This document shows, in pieces, positions 48,333 through 60,440 of a DNA stretch of 64,000 nucleotides. Position 1 is the stretch's first letter. The number at the start of each line of letters is the position of its first letter. Origin of the DNA: Pseudofabraea citricarpa (lineage: Eukaryota > Ascomycota > Leotiomycetes > Helotiales > Dermateaceae); assembly GCA_029641185.1 (NCBI GenBank), contig JAPWGK010000003.1, positions 2,356,001 through 2,420,000 of the forward strand. Reading direction: 5' to 3'. The position numbers and the translations under genes are program-made. The notes beneath the pieces are model-generated. The model was not told the origin of the DNA. It did no database searches and saw only the letters and a program-made list of their open reading frames with translations.

Positions 48333-50773
48333 CTAATTGCCCTTCTCGGTCTCCTTGTGTGGCTTGTAGTTCGGAAGCTCGTGGAACGACATTGCATCCT
48401 CATCGTAACTATAAGCATGGAACTCGATGCCGTAAGGTCGTGGCTCGATCGAGTAGACCATGCCAAGGGGGACGTCAAGATGTGCAATGTCATCTCGAGT
48501 GAGATCCATGAAATAGGCCATCAGGACACGTGCAACGGAGCGATGTCCAATAATGAGAACATGGTCAGTAATACGCTCCATCTCACGAACCATATCTCTG
48601 AGTCTGCTGATGACTTGGAGATAACCCTCGCCGCCCAGTCCAGGGTAGGTGTAGTGGAGCTTGTCCTGGCCTCGCTTTGCATATTCCTCCGGAAATTTAG
48701 CAGCGATTTCCTGGTAAGTCATGCCTTCGTAATCACCGGCATTCAGCTCATTCAGCATCTCCCAGTTCTTGACATCAAATTCGGTGTCAGATTGGAAATC
48801 CTGGGCAGTTTGGATACTTCTCTTCAACATAGAAGTCCAGACACAGAAATTCTTCTCATCCAATTCGCCCATGCCATCGGGGTAAGGGGGCGTATTGTCA
48901 CCGGGATGAGGTGGGAAATTCGAAGACAAAATCTTGCTCTTTTGATCCATAAGCCATTCGTTCTTCTTGTCGCAGATGAAGTTGTAAAGAGCATTGCCAA
49001 ATTCGCGGCCTTTGTCGGTGATATCAGAGTTCCCACCTAACTTGCCGAGGACATTATCAACAGATTGTCCATGACGAGTGATCCAGATCTGACGCGGAGC
49101 AAGATTGAAGGTGTTCAGATAAGAGGCAATTCCACCTGCAAGGAAACCCTTGAGTTGATAGTGGACGACCTTTCGTCCGACATCGATCATCTGGATGTAT
49201 TGCATGCCACTGTCTTCTTCAAATCTACCAAGTGGAACGTAGGCGCTCTCGTAGGCTGCCACGCGCTTCTTGAAATCTTCAAGGGACTTCACAGGATCTT
49301 TGTCTTTGTAATCTGGTCCAGAAAGTTTGAGACGCATGTTGGCCTCGAGAAGCTTGGGTCTATTAGCGATTGCAAGCAAATAATGGTTACACTACTCACA
49401 TCTTTGTCCTCGCAAACACTCTCAATGAACAGGATACCAAGCTTTGGCTCTCGTTGCTTGATGCTATCGAAGATCAACTTGCGTCGAGCAATGGTGCTGT
49501 TGGTCGCATCAAGGATTCCGACAGATCCACCTTCTTTGAGCAGGTAATCTAGAAGTTCATCCAGGGTGGAAAGTGCAACCTGGTCTCGGAGTTGCGCCGC
49601 CTTGGAGTTGGTAGGATCAAAAAATTCAGCCGATTGGTCCATTGACTGATCTCTTGGTGCAGAGGTTGGTGCCTCCTCTGTTCGAACTGGATCTACTCCA
49701 TTGAGCAAGATATGGGCTGCCTGGGTGGGCGCATCCATGACATGGCTGAGCATTGAGTTTTGGCGTGCAATGTTGGGTGAGAATGGAGGAGAGTCCGACG
49801 GACCAGTGGACTTTCCCGCAGCAACACGACGTCGATTTCCAACATTAAAGATACGCGTACTGTGTTGCTGCCAAGCTAGATATCGACGGATCTTCTTGGT
49901 TATGTAAGACTTGCCTCGAGCCGGCAAACCAACCATGACGATGACCAGCTTTGCACCAACATCTCTCTGAGCAATCCGACCATCAGGAGATGCGAGGGAT
50001 CGTGTCATGCCAGGAATATTGAGTGTTGTGGCAGGTGGGCGAATACGAGGGGTAGATGAGCCCGAGTTTTGGCGTACTGGAAGTCTGACGAAACCATTAG
50101 TAAATTTATGTTGAGGCTATACAAAAACATTGCATTGAAATTTTATCCTCGCCTCTCTCTCTCTCTCTTTTTCCCCCGGGTGAGACAAGGAAGGCACTTC
50201 CGAATCTAGATAGATAAGAATCATTACTTACAGACGTGGGCTTCCGGGCGCAGTAGATGGAGCGGTGGTTAGCTCAACATCAGCAAGAGCAGAAGGATTG
50301 TTCTCGGTCTTCGTAGCAGTTGCATTGTTCTTTCCCTTGTCCTCGGGGGCAGCTGTGATGATAACTGGGGTAGGATCCGGGGTAGGATCAGGGATAGGAT
50401 CAAGGCTGGGAGCTGGCACAGCAGCTTGAACAGTAGCTGGTGCAGAAGTTGGTGCAGGAGCTGACGTGGCAGCGATTGCAGGTTGGGCAGCTGAACCAGG
50501 TGAAGACGTCAATGACAGTTGTGGGATGGCAGTGTTGTTTCCGACATCGCTTTCGTTGGCATTCGTAATGTTCGTGAGCGGGCTGACTCTATCTGAAGTT
50601 GCTGCTGCAAGACCGGCACGATATTTCATGATTCTGCGTGCAAGGCGGCTGTGTTGACCAAAACGAATCGGACCTGTGGAGGGTTGGTGATTGTTGAAAA
50701 AATGATGATGTTTGGTTGAAGAGAACTTACTTGGGTTGGGGTTGTCGCCCGTAGAAGTAGATGCGTCCGCCAT
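48333..50773 (-). CDS. 6-phosphofructo-2-kinase / fructose-2,6-bisphosphatase
   Basis: Four minus-strand exons: 50773-50731, 50673-50232, 50084-49400, 49352-48333; 729 aa. After a ~210-residue Pro/Ala/Ser-rich N-terminal extension, the kinase domain shows the P-loop VGLPARGKSYITKK (~213), IRRYLAW, FNVGNRRR, ILDATNSTIARRK and ESVCEDKDLLEANMRLKLSG (the last completed across the 47-nt intron 49399-49353, whose acceptor is CCCAAG). The phosphatase domain has RHGQS (His ~484), LNELNAGDYEGMTYQE (Glu ~592) and IIGHRSVARVLMAYFMD (His ~660), so all three catalytic residues are present. It makes and degrades fructose-2,6-bisphosphate, the cytosolic switch between glycolysis and gluconeogenesis. The first intron (50730-50674, 57 nt) is in frame and stop-free but has strong splice sites. 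Confidence 0.94.
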
Positions 50774-51315
50774 CGTGTCTGCGTCACACCAAGTTCTTGG
50801 TAGATCTACGACCGGCTGAGATGTTTGATTGGTTGCCCGCGCGGACCCTATGCTCAGGGTCAGTCAGACGGACCGAAAAAAACATCTGCAGCAAAGGTGG
50901 TGTGTGGTGCAGCCTGGTGCAGGTGGCAGACGGCTGCACGCCCGCAGGGATGGTTTTGTGCCCCGCTACGTACCGATGTGAGTGCGCGCCGTCTGATGTT
51001 TGGCGTGGACGGTTCGCAGGAAAGACGGAGATGCTCCAGTCAAGTGGAACAAGCTATATAGAAGAGTGAGAAAGAAGGCCAATGGCTGTATACAACGTGT
51101 CCGTAGACAAGAAGTCTAGCAGACACGATGCTGGGTATTGTACGTGGCAAATTGGAGTCTTGGAAGTGTTGTGTAGAGTTTGAAGTTGCGATGCTCGCAA
51201 CCTCCCCCGGTTTTTAGAGCCTGATTAAGCGAGGTTTGCTTGCCCTGAGAACGATTCCCCTTTCAGAATAGCATTTGGCAAACCGGCAAGGACAAGCTGC
51301 CTCGCTCTCTCCGCA

Positions 51316-51373
51316 ATGGCAGGGCAGGCAGGGCAGGCAGGAAGAGCTGGGGACCTGGGACCTGGTGACCTGG
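51316..51373. repeat. GGCAGGGCA and GACCTGG short tandem repeats
   Basis: (GGGCAGGCA)2-like units at 51316-51341 are followed by three GACCTGG(G/T) units at 51350-51373. They form a small cluster of simple repeats upstream of the PFKFB gene. Confidence 0.65.
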
Positions 51374-52275
51374 GGTGCCTCGGGACGAGGCAGCCTGGCT
51401 GTGTGGCAGCGTGAAGTGGTTTTGTGCGGTACAGGAGGTAATCGAGTGTACTAGTACCGTGCCGAGATACTGGTACCAGCGCCGGGACAAGAGCAATACT
51501 TTGTAGTATACTACACGGGTCCGTTCAAGTCGCGTTCCCTCGTTCCCTCGTTGCCCTCTAGTGACTTCGTAAGGGCGACGCGTCGAGGCTGATAAGAAGT
51601 CGATGTCAAAGCCTAAATTTAGTAAGTCAGAGTAAGCACCGTACTTTATACCAGTATAAGACCGTCATGCAGTGAAGGATAAGGCTTTACACTTGCTTGG
51701 CCATCACATCCTGCTCATCATATGCAGGAACTTCGGACGAAAATGAAAATGGGACTGATTTCAAAGACTCAACAACAGGAGGATCAAGCTCAAAGGTGCA
51801 TCCATACCCAATGGTGTAAGCTATTATGTCAGGCTGAAGTGAGGCTGATGCTCTATATAAAGCACGATGCAAAAGCAGCGAGCAATGTCTGCACTGCAGG
51901 CGTGGCAGCACCAGCAGTCTCCAGTGGTCAGAGCCGAAGACTTCCTGGCTAATATCACTTCAACCATATCGCGATAAGCAGCTGCTGCATACTCCAGCAG
52001 CCTGTGCTGCTTCTCATGCACCCACACAACCAATTAATACGCTCCTTGCCAGCATGTGCAGATTCAATACGTCAGAAATGTTGAGAGACAAGGAGCTCTC
52101 AAGAATGTGGTGATATCTGAATTGTCTGGATAGTCTGACCAGCATCAGGTCCAACAACGCCACTTGATATATCAGGGCACTGCCGCACGTACTTATTCTC
52201 GCGAGGCTGGGGACTCTTTACCCGCAGCGGGCTCTCTATTGTGGAAAAGAACAGCCAATATGCCCTCCTACTATT

Positions 52276-52780
52276 CACAGCTTGTGATTAGGTAAGGATA
52301 GACCAAGTGGTCAGAAGAGTATGAGCATGAGAGTCAATTTATGCGCCACAGGCAAAGTTGAAAACTTCAGCTGATGAAGCAGAGGCTGCAAAGCCATTCA
52401 TCAAAGCATAGCTGCATATCAAAATGTCCACAGGACGCTAGGGACCTAGCACCAGAGGTTGCCTCTCACTTGCGAAGCAGAAAAGGGTCTGTGTACCATG
52501 CTGTGCACAGCTTATGACCAACTTATGAATATGCCAAGTGGCTAAAGAAATCTAGGCATAAGATCCGACATGTGCCAGGAAGGGGGATTGTAGATATTCA
52601 TTGATCCAAGGATAATTGTTCATCAAAACATTGTCCTCCATCAAGAATAGCTGTACATCAAGGCTCTATGAGTATAGTGCTGAGAAACTCAGTTCACAAC
52701 CTAGCCTTCTTCATAGAGAAATAAGGTACATTCATCCACTCACAACTTTATGGATGGCTTGGGAGAAAATTCAAGTGTCC
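52276..52780. repeat. Degenerate direct repeat, period ~230-240 bp (two copies)
   Basis: The order CACAGCTTrTGA, then CCAAGTGG, then CATCAArnATAGCTGyAyATCAA occurs once from 52276 (last block ~52398) and again from ~52506 (last block ~52639). Divergence is high, so this is an old duplication at best. Confidence 0.4.
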
Positions 52781-54910
52781 AAAGAAATATTTAAGCATTG
52801 AATCAAATGCATACACCGCAAAAACAATCAATTTCCACATAAAACACAGCTGTTCTTTAACCAGTATGCCGTCACGCACACTGTGCGGATTTCTGGGATT
52901 TGCTGTCTGACTAGAAGACCTTGTCTATCTGCGACAGTTATCATCCGCTCTCTTAGCGAAGCCCTCCATGAGTTCCCTATCATGGAATGTCTTGTCATTC
53001 TTGTATGGCTTTTTTGGAAATCGAGCTGTTTGTGCTCTCGAGGCTTTAGGGGGAAATCATGCACATTCTCACTAGCGATGTGAGATAAAATGCAGCTATC
53101 AGCCTTAGAGGATGATTGCATGTTTAGGCTTGTGCGGATTATGACCATCTACTTGAACCGTCGACAGGCCAGTGCTGTACACTTTCGAGGATCAAAGTAT
53201 TGTAATGCCGCAGGGTTTGAGTAGGAGAATGACTGTCGGCCAGGAGCCTGGAGAATCAGTAACAATACCTGAGTTGTATACCATGATCACTTACAGAGCA
53301 GTGTCCCAGCTGTATATGGTACGAGTATTCTGTTCTTCGAAGGAGTATTCTCCAGTCCTCAGTTCCAAATAGACGCCCGAACGTCGCAGAGAAACAGCCA
53401 TGGCAACTTCGACAGAGTCGACATGCAGTACTATTAAACAAACAGCAATACATCGCAGGGCGGGCTTGTTATACGTCTTCTCACCTTGATGATGGGTAAT
53501 GCTGAGATTAAACCAGTTCGTTTTCGTCTGTTGTTGCGGCGAATCGTTGAACTGTCGTTGCGGCGGATCATCAAAGAACTCAGGGCTACGACCACCATTG
53601 AGGTGTCTCCTTTCAAGGACCACTCGTATATCAGCAGGCTTCTGCTATCATACAGCAGAGCATATAGTCCCAATTGTAACAGGTTGTGCTCGAGATCTGA
53701 TGGCGTAGAGGAGGCGTGGTGGTGTGGTTGTATGGTGAGGTTTGTGGGAAATGGTTTCGGCAGGAAGCTAGCAAACGACATGGTGCCTGACCACTGACGA
53801 CTTCAATTACTTGCTAGCAGTAACTCTGTTCACTCTGCAGGCTCCTCATTTTGTCAAGGCATAAACATAATGTAAGTCCCAAAAATCTAGTAATGGTTGA
53901 GCTCACGTCCAAGCACTTTTGAAGATTCTGGGACGAGACAGCCCATTCTCCTGAGGGTACAGTGGTTTCTGAACTCGACCAGCATCTCTACCACTGTGAA
54001 TTTGCTCCCTCCATATGATCTAGCAACACTCCGTGCATGGCGTCCTATCTGGAAAACGCATGGTGTCTGAGACGCTCGTCGACGATATGCTTACCTGCTT
54101 TCAAGACACAGTTTACGTACTCTCGTCCACTTCGTTTACATGGTTCAGAGAGTGCGTCGACCTCTTCTCACTTGACCTCTCTACCCCTTTAAGGATCCCA
54201 TCCAGTTGGACCAGGTTTTCATATGCACATGGCTTTAATTGCTAAATTTTACCTAGTTCCAAAACGAAGTTAACCCCAAGGTTCCTACGGTTCCTGTCTA
54301 GTCCTCAGGACATACCGAGTAGTTTTAACAAGGGCCAGGACTTTCAGCTAGTCGGAAACATTAGAAGCATTAATATCGATTCTAGAAATCCCCTTTGTCG
54401 AATACACGACAACGAATTGAACAGAAAGCGAAAGCTATCTATCAATACAACCTACAGATCATTTTACAAAATGCCAAGCATCGTTCCAGACAAGTGTCTA
54501 TTAAAGAGAATTTCTGCGATGCCAGCAACTATTTCACTTCTGTGCATTGTCGTTACTTCCGAGATCCGCGCTAGGAATAATGATAAAGGAAGGCAGCCCT
54601 GTTTCGCTTAAGAGTCAGCAGTTCACCAACTCTCCTAGCATAACAGTATTCGGTTTATATAATTGTCTATAAAGTCTATTACTCACTGTTGTACATACCT
54701 TTCTAGCAGTTAATGTATGAAGGATAAACAAATTCATTCCGAATGATTCTAAGCGAGATAAACTGTACTTTCCAACTCCAGTTTCCTTGAGCAAGTGTAT
54801 ATTAGCACAAATCAATTCAGAAACTATATAAAAGAATGTCGATGCATAAGATTTAGTTGTTACCAAAGGCTCTTTGTCGTTTCGCTTTTTCACATTCGCT
54901 GCTGCCTGCT

Positions 54911-55186
54911 TGTATAGCGACAGAACGAAAATCAACGGTCATAGCACGACGTCTAGCACCAGCACAATCAAACACTGTTATATAGCAACAGAACGAAAGT
55001 CATCAGTCGCAGCATATTGTTTGACACCAACACGGGAATGCTATTTTATAACAACAAAACGAACATCATCGGTCGTAGTATATTATCTGACACCAGCACG
55101 ATAAAACGCTACTACCTGTATAACGACAGAACGAAAATTATCGGTCGCAGCATGTCGTCTGGCACCAGCACGATAAAATGCTATAC
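54911..55186. repeat. Tandem repeat array, four units of ~66-72 bp
   Basis: Unit starts (TATArCrACAraACGAA) lie at about 54913, 54981, 55047 and 55119. Each unit continues with ATCrrCGGTCrnAGCA, a TCTrrCACCAgCACG block and AAAnrCTA. Spacings of 68, 66 and 72 bp are not all multiples of three, which argues against a conserved coding repeat. Units 1 and 4 are the most alike by eye. Confidence 0.8.
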
Positions 55187-56392
55187 AAACTATAGGAACT
55201 ATAAGAACTGGGTGTCGGCAGGTGGGTAGCAAGGAGAAGGGTAAGAATTGGAATAAGTGAGACGCTCAAATCTCTTACGGTCTCGGATCTTTTGAATGTA
55301 GCTGAATAAAGAGTTAGGGAGAGAGGAAAGGACTCTGTTTTAAATATATAACAAATACAACAATAATTTCTCAAAAATATCTAACTTCAGTTATTACTCT
55401 GCTTACAAAATACTAGCATATTACCCCTATTTCTTGTCACTAAGCGAATTCCTTCGGGGGTACCGTGCCCGAAACCGCACCAAAATACCTTAACTCACCC
55501 GAAATATTATTTTTCGGCCGAAGAAATCAGACCGCATAGTTTGCAGGATTGTCTCAATAAATGTAGGGTCTAAGTTTAGGTACAGAGATTGACAGATCTG
55601 ATACAGCTGCTTCTATGCCTGGTAGAGAATGTCGTTGAAAAGGATAGATAGAATAAGATTTTGTTGCTGTCAAAGAGATAAATCTTGAATAAAGGACATT
55701 CTCTATCAAAAAGAAGTAGAATAATCTCTTATCATATTCGTTTCTCTGATCAAATATTTTGAGGCAGATACAGTGGTGGTAGAGTAAATCTGAAAGCTAT
55801 TAAGATCAGCCGTTCTCAAAGCCAGATTAAGCGGAGTGGTAAGTCAGAATCAACAAAGCATGGAAGTAACGTGTTAAGTCACATACTCGGCCCTCCTCCC
55901 CTCCAAAGCTTGCAGTCTTTTAAGTTTCCCATGATTGCTAATATCAAATGCTCCGCCGTCGAACTATCTATCATGACTTCTTCCAATCTATTGCGCTGAT
56001 CTTAAACCTTAATATTTGGATTAGCTTAGAGAACCCGGCAAAGATGATAATTGGATACTTTAACTCAAGAAATTCTGTGAGATCTCTGCTAGAATTCAGG
56101 TGCTATTGATCCTAGTTTAATAGCGATGATACACGTGTAAACATGCACTCCCAAGAGAATAGCCATGGGGTCGGGAGGGTCGCTTAGAAAGGCCAAGCCA
56201 TCCTGTCAGCGTGTTGCATAAGCCACCAGGAGTGAGCACAGGCCTTGGCCCCTTGAAATTAAAGTTCTTACTTCCCTTCTTCGAGATAGCTCTCTACCTA
56301 GTAAGTCACCAAGCTTTACTTAAGTACTCGAAGTCCCCATAGACCTTCTCCTTGCAGGATGCCCAAAACTGCCAAATTCGCTTTGCTAAATC

Positions 56393-58563
56393 ATGGATTC
56401 GACCCCGAAAAGCACAAGCGGAACTACAACTCCTCGCAGCACCCATGATGGCCATCATCGCGGAAGGCGCCTCCGTCAATTTTTGATGCCAGATGGAAAG
56501 AAAGTCCACATTGCTCTCTCGCCAGAAGAAGCGGAGACTCTTCGCCAAAGACTTAGTGTGATCTCGAAAGACGAACCGTTCGACCTCGTGGTCAATGGGT
56601 CACCAGAGCATTTAGATGCACTTCGGACTGCTCATTCACACCATGAAAGGAGACGAGAATCTCTTAGAGAAGCTCATGGTGAAACCTTTGATGAGTTTGA
56701 GCATGTTCGGTCACAACTCGATGTCCTTGGAGATGAATTACATATGTTGACTGATCATGCTGTTTCCTTGGACGCGAACTTCTCCAAGTATGGGTATAGT
56801 GCACATCTTCGAACATACGACGATCCATCCACATCAAACTCTTCAAGGACCTCCTTTAGTGGAACATATCATGAGCACGACCATGAAAAGAAAGACTGGG
56901 AAGCTGAACGAACCAACGGAAGGGTGATAAAACTGTACAAAAAGCCAATCGTTCGTCAATATTTTCACCAAGGTCTTCTGTGGCGAGCTTCGGGGCTGGT
57001 AGAAGTAGCTTCGTTTGAGCTGTTCGTCGATTTACTCTTTGTCGGTATTCTGGCCATAAATGGGGACCATGCAGCAGAATTTCCGACTGGGAGTGAGCTC
57101 TTACGGTTTTCAATCACTTTCATCATGGCTTGGAAAATATGGAGCGATTTGGCTCTCATGATATCTTGGTTTGAGACTGACGATATTCTTCAGCGTCTCT
57201 CTGTACTTCTCATAATGGCGTGTTTACTTGGGTACGTTCACTTGGGAAATCCTTCTATCTTGCCAATTCAACTAACATACATTGTAAGCCTTGTAACGAA
57301 TATGCTCGAAGGCCTCCATGAGACATACACTGGGCTGGTGGCATTCTACATTACTGCACGCCTATTCATGGCTGCGTACTGCTTTATTCTTTCTTTAACT
57401 ATACCGATGATTCGCGGGATGTTGATTAACCAGGGAATCATTATCGTCATTCCCTCGGCACTGTGGATTGCCAGCATCTATGTTGAAATGCCTAACAGAT
57501 TGGCACTAATATGGATAGCTTTATTTCTGGATCTTTGCGCATCGGCTTTCGTCGTTATTCTTATGCGCCATGCAGGATCAATATCTAGCTCCTTCCAGGC
57601 ATGGTTTGATCGAGTTTTCGAATTTTTTCCGGCTGTCAATATTGAGCATAAAGTCGAGCGCACCAATGCTTTTGTGACCCTTGTATTCGGATACGCTGTT
57701 GTCGCAACTATCTTCCAAAGCTCTTCATCGGAGTACGGCCTGACAGCCTTCTATGGAAAAGCAGCGCTTTGCCTTGTACAGGCTTTCTGCTTTAACTGGA
57801 TATACTTTGAACTCGATGGGGCAGACCTATTCTCACATGCAATTAGGCGACATGCTTTCGCTGGTATGTCTCGATTGTTCTCCCGCCTCATTTATCTTCC
57901 CACAATTAAGAAGTTCCACAACATATACTAACGCTTTTAGGCATACTCTGGACTATGATTCATGTCCCCTTCATTCTATCTTTTGTTCTAGCAGGAGCAG
58001 CCTTATCGAAGATGGTCGTGGCAACAGATACTCCAAATGCGGATGTACACGCACTTACAGAATTTTATATCGAGAAATCCGAACATGAGATACCGATTGG
58101 TCTTCGTTGGTTCTATTGTGCAGGACTAGGGATTGCGTTGGCATGCATGGGTAAGTTCGACTTTAATTTGTAATTACGAATTCTCACTTACGCATTTACA
58201 GGAATAATTTCACTTTGCCACATTCACAAAGAGGCTGGGGGAGCCAGACTGAAAAAACAATATCGACTTGCTAATCGTTTTGCTGTTTGCATTATATTCT
58301 TCTGCCTCCCCATTGCCGAGTGGTTGAACTCGCTCCAGCTTGTATCCATTGTTACTGGCTTGATAGTGTGGGTATTGCTTTTAGAGTTATGGGGCGCAAG
58401 CTGTCCATCAGAAAGCATCCTTGGTGGTCGACGAGCTTGTAAGTATACGGCAAAATGTAAGATATCGAGAAAGGATTTAGAGTCAGCTGCCAAATCCGGA
58501 GCTACGATCAAAGTGCAAGATCTCAAGGAAAAGGGTGAAAAGGGACACTATGAGCTTAGCTAG
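56393..58563 (+). CDS. LtrA-domain (low temperature requirement A) multi-pass membrane protein
   Basis: Three exons: 56393-57863, 57941-58150, 58202-58563 (introns of 77 and 51 nt); 680 aa. The ~190-residue cytosolic N-terminus is charged and phosphorylatable-looking (DSTPKSTSGTTTPRS, then MPDGKKVHIALSPEEAETLR). The membrane domain opens with FELFVDLLFVGILAINGDHA, the LtrA signature (FxELFxDLxFV-like), followed by about ten hydrophobic helices through WLNSLQLVSIVTGLIVWVLL, and a basic C-terminal tail. LtrA was first named in Listeria for growth at low temperature. The domain is widespread in fungi, but its transport or signalling role is not established. Upstream lies a long gene-poor region. 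Confidence 0.85.
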
Positions 58564-59433
58564 TTGTAATTCAATAATTAGGTAATTGCTACAACTTGGG
58601 ATATAGCAGTAGAGACTGTTTAGCAAATTGCATAATATTGATATGGTATTTGAGACGTCGTTCAAGAATATTGCGGATACCAGATACAGACTTTCTGGAC
58701 TACAAGCAGAGCTATTTGAGCTCTTGGTAGGTTGAACTAAAAGGAATAACTCGGCCAAGCTTCCCCAAGCAATTAATCGAGAGGATATGCCTCTTAGAAT
58801 AAGGGACGAAATGAAAATATGATCAAAATGCACGTAGATTAGCAAAATAATTGTTTTTCTAGCAGTCTGGTGATCTATTGTGATATCGAGGTTTGGTTGT
58901 CTCAGTTCCTCAGACGCTTCTCTACCTGGCTCAAGTCAGAAAAAGATAGCGCAACACTTACACCCACCCAGCCCCACCTTTTGCTAAGCCTTTCGTTATC
59001 AGACCTATTTTTCTAGCTAAAGGCCATGCTGTTACCGTAAAAGAAGATTTGAGGAACATAAAGGGTTGGAAGATTCTGGATGATGTACGGTGGCGCAGGC
59101 ACTGATCCCTGGTGGCTCACCAGGCTTCCAACAGGCTTCGCGAAGCAGTAGACTTGTGAATTTGCGACAACAATGAACAATTGATGATTTTTTAACTTCT
59201 CTAAAAATCAGAAATATACATATAAGATAAAAAAGAAATAATAAACTTGAATCAATTAGTTGTTTAAATTGCAGGATACATTTAATCGTAGAAATTGGAT
59301 TAGACATTGTCGAAGGTAGGGGGTATTAATCCAGTTTACTGCGCCTCTCCTCAGCCTCTAACAAGAGAGAACTTCATTATTCAACTTCCTCCGAACTTGA
59401 GGCTACCTAGTAACCAAATACTTTCTGCAAGAC
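58564..59433. other. Intergenic region (870 bp)
   Basis: Between two plus-strand membrane-protein genes. A+T-rich, no recognisable gene; the minus-strand frame at 59032-59307 is hydrophobic but lacks homologous features. Confidence 0.55.
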
Positions 59434-60440
59434 ATGAATACCTCCACGAATGAGTTATCGGCAAGATCTATTGAGCTTGAGGACTTTTCATGCAATGAAA
59501 CGACAGTCTTAGCTTGTCAGCCTGATCAGATGGTAACCCCAGCTGTTGCAATACCAACCATTTCAGGTTCAGAGAATACAGTGTCAAGAGCAACCATAAC
59601 TTCTTCTAATAATTCCACCGTGGCCGTCTCGGGGTGGGAAATCTGGAAGAAAAGGTCGTTCTGGGTGTTCTTCACGTCCATTTTGACATTTATTCTCAGT
59701 GTCATTCTCGTCCCCCCTGCATTCAAAGCCATACAGATTGGGGAGGAAGGTCTGAAGCTAGCACAATGGACTGCCCTCAAAGACTTTCGGGAGGATTGCA
59801 AGGATGTTTCGGTATGAAAAATATAAATCAAAGGGACTCAAGCTAATTGTAACTATAGGCTATGAAACTAGACTTATCCCGTGCTTGTGTTGACGCTCTT
59901 GCTATCCCATTGCCAAAGCCACCATTTTTCGACGAGTCGTTATCTGCCAGGGTTTCTAAAAGGCTAATCGAGACAACAACATCTACGACTCGGAGAGTAA
60001 CTTCTCGCATGGCTTGGGTTACATGCAAAGCGAAATCGGCATGGAAGTTTTGGAAAACACCGCTTCTCATTCTGACTGGGCTTATATTAGGCTTTATTTC
60101 CATAATTTGCATAATCCAATCCTTGACTGAAGTAGTCGCTATTCGTATACCACTTGATGAAGGCGAGGATAGCCTTGGGGATGATCTTCTTGAAGAAACA
60201 ATCAATCGGCAATTAAGAATGAGGCTGCAGGAGCGTGGAACAGGACAACAAATTCGCTCAAGAATTAAAGTGACGACGAGGTTGCGGCGGCCATGGGCAT
60301 ATGGGAAGGATATGATGGGAGTAAAAATTGTTGGGAGTCGTGAGACAGCGCAGGGTAAAATGTACACATTGGGGTATTCTAGTTGTTTTCTGTGCGCCGG
60401 TGAGAAATCCTCGGTATGTGAGGGGCATGTTGGGAAATGA
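59434..60440 (+). CDS. Fungal orphan protein with two membrane segments
   Basis: Two exons, 59434-59811 and 59859-60440, flank a 47-nt intron (GTATGA..TATAG with CTAAT branch); 319 aa. The N-terminus is acidic and Ser/Thr-rich. TM1 is in FWVFFTSILTFILSVILVPP (~75-95), followed by the block LKLAQWTALKDFREDCKDVS, which I have seen as a recurrent motif in fungal hypothetical proteins. TM2 is LLILTGLILGFISIICII (~195-212). The tail is Arg-rich (RQLRMRLQERGTGQQIRSRI). No catalytic residues are evident. A GTGAGA near the end (60399) could be another donor, so the last ~14 residues are uncertain. Function unknown; it sits beside the LtrA-domain gene. Confidence 0.65.

Larger units (their letters stand above)
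50774..56392. other. 5.6-kb gene-poor region with repeats
   Basis: The first few hundred bases are the PFKFB promoter. Beyond that, frames are short and disrupted. I see short G-rich direct repeats (51316-51373), degenerate direct repeats at 52276-52780, two overlapping minus-strand frames at 53291-53781 without recognisable domains, and a ~68-bp tandem array at 54911-55186. From ~54250 to 56100 the DNA is clearly A+T-rich. The last ~300 bp precede the LtrA gene and should hold its promoter. No transposase, reverse transcriptase or LTR was recognised. Confidence 0.55.

Noticed and set aside
48357..49040. 227-codon plus-strand frame
   Set aside because: Antisense shadow of the PFKFB phosphatase domain.
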